Notes under the pieces: generated by a model | Database searches by the model: none | What the model was told of the DNA's origin: nothing | What the model saw: only the letters and a program-made list of their open reading frames with translations | Translations under genes and position numbers: made by a program | Assembly: GCA_017311185.1 (NCBI GenBank) | Contig: JAESUZ010002610.1 | Span: 186,001 to 250,000, forward strand | Direction of reading: 5' to 3' | DNA length: 64,000 nt | Source: Proteles cristata cristata | Lineage: Eukaryota; Chordata; Mammalia; Carnivora; Hyaenidae | Shown: in pieces, positions 54,901 to 64,000 of the stretch | Position numbering within the stretch: position 1 is the stretch's first letter | Layout of the letters: each line of letters begins with the position of its first letter

Positions 54901-55287
54901 TCCATCTTTCTTTCCTGTGATAGGAAATGGCACCTGATATTGTTATGTATTATTGTCCTGAAATGAGGGCGTTTCAAGACTCAGAAAGTTTACCACCCAC
55001 AGACCCTTGCTGAAAAAACTACCAAAGATTGTTCTCTGTTAAGAAGGAAAGTGAACCCAGAGAGAAGTAAAGGGATGGAAGAAATAATGATACACAGAGA
55101 AACAGTAAAATATATAATAAATATCACTTATGAAACTATTATTTAAAAGTAATTGTCTAAAATTCTAGGTGATAACATGGGTGGGCATGCATAGGGGGAG
55201 GCAGAGGAGCAATGGAAAATAAAAATATATGAATGCTCTTGTCTGACCCCTGGGGAAATACGTATACTGATTAATTTGAAAGTTTTT
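54901..55287. other. Non-coding stretch, nothing recognised
   Basis: AT-rich, with no frame of note. It lies between the L1ME fragment and the next SINE. Confidence 0.35.
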
Positions 55288-55524
55288 GAAAACAATGTAA
55301 ACTTGGGGCACCGGGGTGGCTCAGTCAGTTAGGCATGCGACTTCATCTCAGGTCACGATCTCACAGTTTGTGGGTTCGAGCCCAGCGTCAGGCTCTGTGC
55401 TGACAGCTTAGAGCCCGGAGCCTGCTTCGGATTCCGGGTCTCCCTCTCTCTCCGCCCCTCCCCTGCTTGTGCTCTTTCTCTCTCTCTCAAAACAAAAAAG
55501 GAAAAAAGAAAATATTTTAAACTT
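55288..55524 (+). mobile_element. CAN-SINE with 17-bp duplication
   Basis: Body 55305-55507, starting GGGGCACCGGGGTGGCTCAG. GAAAACAATGTAAACTT and GAAAATATTTTAAACTT flank it with three mismatches. Confidence 0.93.
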
Positions 55525-55714
55525 AAGTATACATGTGACAACCATAGCTACCACATTAGCTAACGCTTATAAGCCTGACAATACTGAGGATTGGAAATGA
55601 TGAGAAGGAACAAGAATGCCGAAATACTTTTAAGGGGAGTATTACAATTACTTTCAAAAAAAAAAAAGGTTTGGAATTATCTTCTAAAGCTGAAGGTTCT
55701 CATACTCTGTGTCT

Positions 55715-56015
55715 GAGCACCGTTACTCCTATGTATCTGCGCAAGAGAATCTCAAAGCACGTTTGCACAAAGACACATATACAAAAAGGTTCATAGTAGC
55801 AAGGTTCCTCATATTCAAAAGCTAAGCCACACCAAAGTAACCAATATGAAAACAGAAAATACACTGCATCACATTTAAACAATGGAATTCTCAGAGCAAT
55901 AAAGATGAACTAGAGCCTGGATGAATCTTAAAAACAATTTGAGAAATAGAAGCCAGATGCAAAAGAGTACATACTATTTTATCCCTTTATGTTAAGATCA
56001 AAACTAGGCAGAATT
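55715..56015 (+). mobile_element. Old L1M-type fragment
   Basis: AAAAGGTTCATAGTAGCAAG, AATGGAATTCTCAGAGCAAT, TAAAGATGAACTAGAGCCTG and AGCCAGATGCAAAAGAGTAC follow the end of old L1 ORF2 and 3' UTR. Confidence 0.65.
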
Positions 56016-56179
56016 AAATTTTATTTGGATATACAAAGCAAGCCCTGGGAATTGATTGCTATAAAAGCTTGGATAGTGAATGCACCTGGAGAGAGAAAGG
56101 AAGTTGTCATGGAAAAGCATAAAAGAAATGTGAAACATAATCCATTATTATAATGCAATGTGTGGAATAATAGAAAATA

Positions 56180-56585
56180 TATATACTGGACTCTGCCCCT
56201 AGTTCCTGGCACAGACTTCCTAAAATTCTTATCATTTCCTAAGTGCTTAGAGCAATAAGAGCATCTTTCGTTCTGATATTTGGTCTTTGATCCTAGTTCC
56301 TGACCCAGAGCTCCTGAATCCCTTGGAAGTTTCTGAGTGGCATCAGACCCAAGGAAGCAGCCATGGGAACCTTGATTTCTAGCCAGTTGTGCAGAGACAC
56401 AGGTGACAATCTGGGATTTGTGATTGGCATCAGAAGGGTAGGGGAGCAATCTTATGGGACTGAGCCCTAACCTAGAGGACCTGACTTTGTGTTATCTCCA
56501 GGTAACTAGTATCCGAATCGATTAAAATCGTAGGACACCCAGCTGGTGTCGGAGAATTACTTGATGTGTGCAAACCCCACATACC
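56180..56585 (+). mobile_element. ERVL-type LTR, diverged (copy 3 of 3)
   Basis: CTAGCCAGTTGTGCAGAGAC, TATGGGACTGAGCCCTAACC, TTATCTCCAGGTAACTAGTA and CGTAGGACACCCAGCTGGTG correspond in order with the copies at 14.5 and 25.3 kb. Confidence 0.65.
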
Positions 56586-56601
56586 TGATGTCAGAAGTGC
56601 A
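56586..56601 (+). other. Remnant tRNA-Leu-type primer-binding site
   Basis: TGATGTCAGAAGTGCA directly follows the LTR end. ERVL elements use a tRNA-Leu primer with a binding site of the form TGGTGTCAGAAGTGGG, so this is a slightly mutated version and confirms the LTR boundary and orientation. No gag or pol sequence follows. Confidence 0.6.
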
Positions 56602-56606
56602 GTGGG

Positions 56607-57480
56607 GTGTGGCAGTCGGGTGAGGGTAAAGGAGAAATGCAGACGGGTTTTTCCTTTACACCACACCATCCACACAGACAAACGGGACATTGCCAGTATC
56701 CTGGTAACCCCCACATCCTCCTTCCTAATAAGAAGAGCCAATAGAAAGAATTCCAAACATATCAGTAGTTACCCAAAATATGAATGAGTTAAATCATTTC
56801 TTAAAATATGTATCAGTTGAGAGAGCACGGACATCTTTATAATACCCGAGTCTTCCTGTGTAAGAGTTACGTTTGCCCTTCAATAAAAATCTTCCTTTAG
56901 GATCTCAAGTAGAGTTTTAAACTTTTCTTCATTCTCTCATGTCATTCTCATGGGGTTCCTTATTCTGTATTCAATTTCTGTTTGTTTGGTGTTTTTTAAA
57001 ATGTCTAAGTAGAATAGTTGGCATTTATTCCATTACATTTCAAGGTTTGGGTTTTTATCTGTGGTTACAGTCTGTGCTTGCTCCACCCACATTTCTGTCT
57101 TCACACAAATCATGGATATAAAATGGCAGACGGGACAAAACCTTAGTTCTGCAACATGTCCCAAGGCACTCCCTCCCAAAATGACACATGACTTAAATCA
57201 AAAGTATTTGAGCATAGTCGTATAAACATCTGTAGCTTTATCTAACCATATTGTTACATGATCTGTATTTCTGCATTTTGTCTTCAAGAATAGCGTGCAA
57301 AAAATTAAAGTGCCTTCCTAAAATCCGAATGGAGTATAACTGCCATATTTCCTTGATTTAGTTATAAAGCAAATCCAAGAAGAAAGATCTGCAATTAGAT
57401 TGACCTGACTTATTCCTTGTGAAGCTGTGCTGGCTCCTTGTAGCCATCACTTTCTAAGTACAAGCTGTGTAAATCACCCA
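56607..57480. other. Non-coding stretch, nothing recognised
   Basis: AT-rich with short frames only. Confidence 0.4.
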
Positions 57481-57730
57481 TTTAATACTCTCTTTTGGGG
57501 GGCACCCGAGGGGCTCAGTCAGTTAAGTGTCCAACTTCGGCTCAGGTCATGATCTTGTGAGTCTGTGAATTTGAGCCCTGCATTAGGCTCTGTGCTGACA
57601 GCTTAGAGCCTGGAGCCTGCTTCAGAGTCTGTGTCTCCCTCTATCTCTCTCTGCCCCTCCTCCATTCATGCTCTGTCTCTCTGTCTCAAAAACAAATAAA
57701 CATTAAAGAAATTTTAATATTCCCTTTTGG
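57481..57730 (+). mobile_element. CAN-SINE with 18-bp duplication
   Basis: Body 57499-57712 (plus). TTTAATACTCTCTTTTGG (57481-57498) and TTTAATATTCCCTTTTGG (57713-57730) differ at two positions. Confidence 0.94.
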
Positions 57731-57789
57731 AATTTACTGGGGATCCACAGCAAGATTACTCCTCTATGTTTTCCATAATCAACTCTCTA

Positions 57790-58470
57790 TGGTAGATTGC
57801 AATATTACTACTAACACTCCACTCACTTGTATTAGAATAATACATGCATGTCTTTTGCTGTGTGGTGTTGCCCAATTCTTTTTTTTTTTTTTAATGTCCT
57901 ATTTATTTCTGAGAGAGAGAGAGACAGAGAGAGCGAGCATGAGCAGGGGAGGGTCAGAGAGAGAGGGAGTTACAGAATCGGAAGCAGGCTCCAGGCTCTG
58001 AGCTAGCTGTCAGCACAGAGCCCCACGTGAGGCTTGAATCCGGCAAACCGTGAGATCATGACCTGAGCCAAAGTCGGATACTTAACCGACTGAGCCATCC
58101 AGGCACCCCTGATGTTGCCTGATTCTCACCAGAGCTGGTGAAGTGGGAAGATTCTACTCCCGGAGAGTCCTTGATACTGGGCGTGGCCATGGAGTCGCTC
58201 TAACCAATGAGAGGAAGACAAGCAGAAGCAACTCTAGGTGGTGCAGGCCCTGGCCCTGAGGGACATTATATGTCCATTCACTTCTTAGGTACTCCTGCCA
58301 TTCACCATGAACATCATCTAAATCAGGGATTGCTGGTCCAAAGACGATGAGAGACTGACTTGAACCAGACCCACTGCCTGAGGCAGAGCTGCCCCAGCAC
58401 CAGCTGACCTATACATCCAGGAGTGACAACAATAAATGTTGCAAGCCACTGAGATTGTGAGGTTGCTTGC
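57790..58470 (+). mobile_element. MLT1-like LTR interrupted by a SINE
   Basis: Downstream of the inserted SINE: GAGTCGCTCTAACCAATGAG, GTGGTGCAGGCCCTGGCCCT and ATAAATGTTGCAAGCCACTG then GAGATTGTGAGGTTGCTTGC, an MLT1-type 3' end. The upstream piece (57790-57879) is short. Subfamily uncertain. Confidence 0.5.
57864..58126 (-). mobile_element. CAN-SINE nested in an LTR
   Basis: Body 57880-58110 (minus). GGTGTTGCCCAATTCT (57864-57879) and GATGTTGCCTGATTCT (58111-58126) are a 16-base duplication with three mismatches. Same subtype as the copy at 52430. Confidence 0.92.
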
Positions 58471-58569
58471 TGTACAATGAAAACTAGTAAGCTCTCCTCT
58501 TTGCAAACTGGACAGCCCTGGTCCACCTGCAGCCTTTTGACACGTCCAGTATTCTCTGTGAATTCTTAA

Positions 58570-59090
58570 AAATTGCAAATAGTATATACATACAATGGAT
58601 ACTATTCATCCTTTAAAAAATGAAATTCTTTCTGATAATAACCATCCTAACACGTGTCAGATGACAGCTCCTTGTGGTTTTGACGCCCGTTTCCCTGATG
58701 ACTAGTGACATTGAGCATCTTTCCATTAGCCTGTTGGCCATCTGAACACTGTGGGACTTTTCGAGGCAATGGAAATGTTCTATGTCTTGATTTGTGGTGG
58801 CGGTTCCAAACCCATTGAACTGTATACCTCGAAAGACTAAATGTTACTATATACAAATGGCACCTCAATCAATCTGAAGTTTTTAAAAAAGGAAAGCAAT
58901 TCTGACACATACTACAATACAGATGAACCTTAAAGGCATTATGTTAAGTAAAATGAGACAGACATAAAAGAACAAATATTATCTGATTCCCCTTACATGT
59001 GATACATGGGGTAGCCAAATTCGTGGAGACAGAAAGCAGAATGGTGGTTGCCAGAGGGTGGGAGGAACAGGGAAGGGAGACTTTGCTGCT
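58570..59090 (+). mobile_element. Old L1 3' region with another L1 inserted in it
   Basis: Host segments: ATACAATGGATACTATTCAT (before the insertion) and TTCTGACACATACTACAATA to GCAGAATGGTGGTTGCCAGA (58897-59060) are consecutive in old L1s. Confidence 0.7.
58626..58890. mobile_element. Inverted (twin-primed) L1 inserted in an older L1
   Basis: 58626-58745 is ORF2 sequence in reverse (CAGCTCCTTGTGGTTTTGAC, TGACTAGTGACATTGAGCAT, GCCTGTTGGCCATCTG). 58746-58890 is a forward 3' UTR (GGGACTTTTCGAGGCAATGG, GAACTGTATACCTCGAAAGA) with an A-rich end. The flanks AAAAAATGAAATTCTTTCTGA and AAAAAAGGAAAGCAATTCTGA look like its duplication. A reversed 5' part joined to a forward 3' part is the hallmark of twin priming. 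Confidence 0.65.
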
Positions 59091-59865
59091 TAATGAGTGT
59101 TCGCCTGCTATTCTCCCCTTAACTCATACTAGGAAGTTGAAGATGCTTGATATTTTTGTGGCTTTTCTTATTCCTCCTGATCTTACCACCTCCCCACTGC
59201 CAGTTGTTTCTATAAGCAGGAGAGACTATTTAGAAAGTCTGAGTCGCTAGCTCCAGTCTGTTTTGATAGCAGTGGTCAAAATCTGCTGTGTATATGCCAG
59301 AAAATACTAAAAGTTCCCAAGAATCCTCAACTCATGTTATAAGATAGACTTGGCTTCATAGACTTTTTAAATTTTGAACTTGGGTTCACTGATCCGGTAG
59401 ATGAGGACCAAGTCCTCACTTTGGAAGACTGTTCCGAGTTTGCACACTCTTCTGGGGATTCATTTTGTGTGTTGGTCACTCATGGGGAAGGGGGCGGATT
59501 GAACATTTTATAATTAACTTCCCACAAGAACAACTTGTTCTTTAAATTCAGAAGCCAAGAAATTTTGAATAGAATCAGTTGAGAGGGACTGGGTTGTTTT
59601 TTTTTTTTAAATTCAAGTGGAGCAATTCTTATTCAGTCAGAACCAAAATCCTGTCTAACTTTATTTGTATCACACTCGTTGGCACAAATCGCCTGGTGAT
59701 GAAAATAAAAGAGCCTGTGTAAAGGTCTGGGAATACAAAACAACAGACATAAGAGAAATAGAAGAGCTCAAGGAGACAGCAAGGGGAAAGAGGATAAGAA
59801 ATGCAGGAGGAAGGGAAGAGGAAGAAGGTGAGAGTACAGTTAGGGAATATTTGCATGGGAAGTTG
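59091..59865. other. Non-coding stretch, nothing recognised
   Basis: A T run at about 59598-59609. Short frames on both strands. Confidence 0.4.
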
Positions 59866-59869
59866 TTAT

Positions 59870-60000
59870 TAGAATGGCTAACTTAACCCTTATTTTAATA
59901 GAGAGATTACTGGGGCACAGAGAACTTAACTTATACAGTGTCACCCAAATAGTTAATGACAAAGTCTGGAGCCATTGCTTCCCTACCCTTATTTGGTTTT
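59870..60000 (-). repeat. MIR-like fragment (reverse)
   Basis: GGGGCACAGAGAACTTAACT, then GTCACCCAAATAGTTAATGA and AAGTCTGGAGCC, suggest a reversed MIR core. Confidence 0.45.
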
Positions 60001-62590
60001 CTTTCCTTCCATGCTCCTCCCTCAAACCTCACAGGCTCATTCATTACTTTTGTTAACAGTCATTACTTTTCTTAGTTGGGTTGACTCATTGCGAGAATAG
60101 AAGCGATTGCCTCCTTGAAAAGTTCAGGGAAGGTTTGGGTGTATTCAGAAGACTAGGCAAAAACCCAGGAAATTTGCAGTCAAGCCTCTGACTGTCAAGA
60201 TTATTTGTCCAAACATAGTTCTTTGCCTACCTGAATACTGAGATTTCTGGTTGGAAGCTGGTCCCCTACCACAGCCTCTGTGTCCAGCACAGAAACTCCT
60301 TCAGGGCAGATTCCAAAGCTTCATCCGGTTGCTCTGGCAACTGGTTCCTGTCTCAGCCATGCTTCCATGATCCATCCCCAACCTGGGCCCCAAGGTCTGC
60401 TGGGATTTTACGAGGAAAAAGAGTGAGGCTGGCAGGGGCTTCTGTCTCAATCCTGTAATTTTGCACAAAGGTATATGTGGGCCAACGTACCACACAGACA
60501 CAGAGTCACATAAAACAACTGGCTCAAGGATTTTAGCCCGCTTCCCCTATATGTACTTCCTGCACTATTAATAATATGGCTTTTGGGGGAAGAGGGAGCA
60601 CCATTCTAACACAAAAAGTTCAGAGATCCCTGCCTGGAAGGTGTAGTCCACAGAATTACTGTAATAGGCTGTTCCAAGTGTCTCGGACATCCTGTGACAG
60701 GTATGCAGGGGCAGTGATGTCTTGACATCCTTTTGCACTAGTTGATATGCTTGGTGGCAATGGTTAGTCTATGGAGAAAGAGTTGGAAATACAAGTCTAA
60801 GTGGGGAATGATTAGAGGAAGGAAGTCCTTGAGGCGATGTTCTCCTGAGAGAAAACATGAAGTTCGGGGCGCAAGCATGGTTGCTGAAGGGCTGGAAACC
60901 ATAGCCAGGGTAGATCTGGGTTGGAGATTTCTGCCTGGGATGCAGTGTGGCTCTGGCCGTGCCTAGACAGAGGGGGGAAGGGGACACAGACAGTAGTGTG
61001 GCATCCAACGGGCTTTGCTGCCTTTTGCCCAGGAAGCAACAGCCTTAGTTAGACAGGGAGTAGGCATTGCTCTTAAGAGATTGGACTCAGTCACAGCTGC
61101 AGTGGTGAGACACTGCCCTCAAGTGGCTTGTGGGCTGGAGAGCTCAATGAGGAGGCAATAGCCAACCTGGTCTGGGACATACCCGAGACCAGGATTATTA
61201 ATAAAGAGACTGAAAATCCTGCAGCCACATGGCTGGCAACTGTGAGCTAGCACACTCACGTGTTCATGTTAGCATGGGTATGTTCACATGGGGGGAGGCC
61301 TGGGAAGAAGCTTTCCTTGTATTCTTCTCCCTACGCCCACACCCCATCTCTCTCCAGCATCCCTGGATTCCAGCATCACAGACCAAGCAGATCCTTTCCC
61401 CACAGCGCTCCTGCTCCCTACAGTTGTACAACTTGTATGCCACTTACAGTGGCAAATGTATATAACACAACTACAGGGAATGATTCAACTCACAGAACAT
61501 CATAGAGTTGTATCATTATTGTGAATATTTTGTGACTAATGGCTATGAAGGGACTTCGGGTTCAGGAGCCTTTTTCTAATTTGCACATGTTAGCTAGTAG
61601 AGGGTTTCCCCAGGGTTCCTTTAAGGCAGGTCTTTGTTCTGGGTGCAGTAGCCCAGAAGATACCCAGATAGATGACCTCAGAAGAGACCCATTACCAGGA
61701 CTGAAGATAAAATGAAAGAACTATTAGACTTCTTGATATTATTACTTGGTGGTCTGGGCTAGGGGAGATATGGAGAAAAAAACTTAGCGGATTTTTAGCA
61801 ATTGGCCTTCAAATCATTAGATGATCTGTAAAGACAAACTTACTCCAACTGGACACTAATTCCAGACTGACAGCTCTGAGGGCAGAGATGGTATTCTATC
61901 CATCTCTGTGTGTGTAGTCCCACCATAATGCCATCGCCCAGATGTGTGTTGAGTTGAATTTTGTTGAATGCCTCTTTCAGTAAGGGTAGTCAATAAGCAC
62001 ATCAATAGCAGACAAATTAAGGGCTTTACTACCTCCAATTAGAACATGGTTCCAAAGTATAATGGAAGTAGTTTGAGTTTTTTCTCTATGTCACAGTTTA
62101 AGGGGTTGGAAGACTGTGTTAGACTTTGTGTAAACAAAATAACATTTGTTGAGCATCTAATATGTCCTGAATGCTCTGTTTTCACTAACTCTGTTGAGGG
62201 TTTGGTGTAGGGCTTCGAATCTATCTTCTACTCCCCATTCTCCCTTAAGGTTATGAACAAGCAAATTTACTCACCAGAGACAACAACCAAATGGTAAACA
62301 AAGAAGCATGTTAGATAGCAGCCTCTGTTCTCCTCCAGAACTGAATGGAGGTTGAAGAATTGAACTTAAGGAGAGGCCTCTGATTCTTCTTTTCCTGAAT
62401 TTAGGATGGTCGATTCCTCAGCAGATCCAACCTGATTTGCAACTCGGTTTCCAGGAGAGAAGCTAGAGCACAGAAAGGGTGTCAGGGTAGGGTCCTTTCT
62501 AAGCCTTGTAACTCATGGAGACAGGAAATAAAAAGAAAGAAATGGCTTAGCCCATCCGAAGGACACAGACCCTCCTTCTGAACCACCTTA
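60001..62590. other. Non-coding stretch, nothing recognised
   Basis: 2.6 kb without SINE or L1. Three overlapping plus-strand frames at 61229-61524 and paired frames at 60742-61039 overlap in several frames and show no domain. Confidence 0.4.
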
Positions 62591-62593
62591 TCA

Positions 62594-62865
62594 TAATTAT
62601 GTACTGCTGTGCAGCAAACTATCCCAAAATTTAATGGCTTAAGACAACAGCATTTATTATCTTACAGTTTCTGTGACTCTGGACATGTCTTGGCTACGTT
62701 GTCTAGCTCAGGTTCTCTAACATGGTTACAATTCAGTGCCTTATAGGCTGTTGCATAGAGTCTTCATTTCTTGCTGACATGATGGTCAGAAGCTGCTGTG
62801 AATTCTTGACACTTTGGTCGCTCTATAGAGCAGCACATAACATGGCAATTTGTTTCTTCAGACAA
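62594..62865 (-). mobile_element. MLT1-type LTR (reverse)
   Basis: CAGCAAACTATCCCAAAATT, TAATGGCTTAAGACAACAGC and CATTTATTATCTTACAGTTT are the reversed MLT1 3' end. ATAGAGCAGCACATAACATG is the matching internal part. Confidence 0.65.
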
Positions 62866-62869
62866 AGCT

Positions 62870-63060
62870 GGGGTGCCTGGGTGGCTCAGTTGGTTAAGTG
62901 GCCGACTTCAGCCCAAGTCATGATCTCAGTTCATGAGTTCAAGCCCTGAATCAGGCTCACTGCTGTCAGCACAGTTTGGATTCTCTGTCCCCATTTATCT
63001 CTCTGTCCCTCCCCCATTCTCTCTCTCTCTCTCTCTCTTAAGAATAAGTAAGTATTTAAA
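62870..63060 (+). mobile_element. CAN-SINE, shortened core
   Basis: Starts GGGGTGCCTGGGTGGCTCAG and carries a (CT)n run at about 63018-63040. The AGAGCCTGGAGCCTGC segment is deleted. No clear duplication. Confidence 0.9.
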
Positions 63061-63064
63061 ATGT

Positions 63065-64000
63065 GGAGAAACAGCATACTCATAAATAAACAATGGAGAA
63101 AGAAGCATGCAAAAGGGAAATGAGAAAATGCTTTGATATGATTGAAAATAAAGATGAAACATACCAAAATTTAGGGGATGCAGCTAAAGCAGTGCTTAGA
63201 GGAAAATTTATAGCTCTAAAATGCCCATATTAAGGAAGAATAAAGATCTCAAATCAAAAACTTAACTTTAACCTTAACATACCAGAAAAAGACCTAAAGC
63301 CAGCAGAAGGCCAAAATTATAAAAATCAGAATGTAAATTAATGAAATGAGAAATAAAAAAAAATAAGCAAAATCAATGAAATCAAAAGTGACTTTATTTG
63401 AAAAAAATCAGTAAAATTAACAAATTCTAAACTAGACTGACCAAGAAAAAAAGGGGGGGGGATTCAAATTACTAGAATTAAAAATGGAAGATGAAACATT
63501 GCTACCAACCTTACACAAATAATATAGATTACTATGCAAAATATATGGAATTTTATGCCAAAAAATTAGATAACCTGGACAAAATGGACAAATTCCTAAA
63601 AAGACACAAGCTAAAAAAGCCATGTCAAGATAAAATATACAATCTGAATAGACATATAACAAGAGAATAGATTCAATTAGTATGAATATATTTTCAAAAA
63701 CTACCCACAAAGAAAAGAAGGAACAGATGACCTCTCTGATGAATTTTCCAAACATTTAAAGAATACCAATTTTTCACAAACTTTCAAAAAGTGAAGAGGA
63801 GAAGATGCATCTCAACTCATTCTATACGACTAGTACAACCCTGATATCAAAACAAGATACTATAAGAAAACTATAGATCAATAGCTGTTATCAATATTGA
63901 TGCAAAAATCATCAACAAAATACTAACAAACCAAAGTTGGCAATATATGAAAAGAATTATAAACTGTGACCAATTATGATTTATCCCAGGAATGTAAAGA
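63065..64000 (+). mobile_element. Decayed L1 ORF2 region, continuing past the window
   Basis: Forward-strand L1 from the region between endonuclease and reverse transcriptase: GGGGATGCAGCTAAAGCAGT, AAAGACCTAAAGCCAGCAGA, ACTAGACTGACCAAGAAAAA, then a reverse transcriptase part with GCAAAAATCATCAACAAAAT and GATTTATCCCAGGAATG at the window end. Many stop codons and indels; an old, dead copy. Its 3' end lies outside the window. Confidence 0.85.

Noticed and set aside
1..64000. CRISPR array, operon, phage or bacterial defence system
   Set aside because: No direct repeats with unique spacers, no closely packed long ORFs and no ribosome-binding-site pattern. The repeat content is purely mammalian.

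Overview
This is mammalian nuclear DNA, almost certainly from a felid or close feliform carnivore. The main evidence is about thirty copies of a tRNA-derived CAN-SINE whose head reads GCCTGGGTGGCTCAGT, followed by a CT-rich stretch and an A-rich AAATAAA tail. The GATCTCACAGTTCGTGGGTTCGA core is the form I know from cats rather than dogs or seals. Older eutherian repeats (MIR, L2, MER5A, MER20, MLT1-type and ERVL-type LTRs, several ages of L1) fill most of the recognisable remainder.

Layout. 1-20.4 kb is non-coding, probably intronic sequence with scattered repeats. 20.4-22.5 kb is a CpG island about 2 kb long, with GC boxes, a (GCC)n run and one strong minus-strand splice donor (last exonic base 21554). 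It is the only clear promoter in the window. I read it as the first exon of a gene transcribed leftwards, so that 1-21.5 kb would be intron 1. I could not find a coding exon and cannot name the gene. 22.5-64 kb would be upstream or intergenic DNA. It is repeat-rich from 32 to 58 kb, with SINE-poor stretches at 19.4-23.9, 27.3-32.1, 41.4-45.1 and 58.1-62.9 kb. It ends in a decayed L1 that runs off the right edge.

No complete protein-coding gene, structural RNA gene, CRISPR array or operon is visible. The open reading frames present are short, are L1 or SINE shadows, or are open only because of high GC in the island. The window's interest lies in the orphan promoter, the record of retroposon activity (nested, serial and twin-primed insertions with target-site duplications, some perfect), a probable young SINE subfamily, a SINE tail expanded to a microsatellite, and repeat-free AT-rich blocks that may be conserved regulatory DNA. 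I found no previously undescribed biological system. Repeat family names are from memory of their consensus sequences; boundaries marked about are good to perhaps 10-30 bases.
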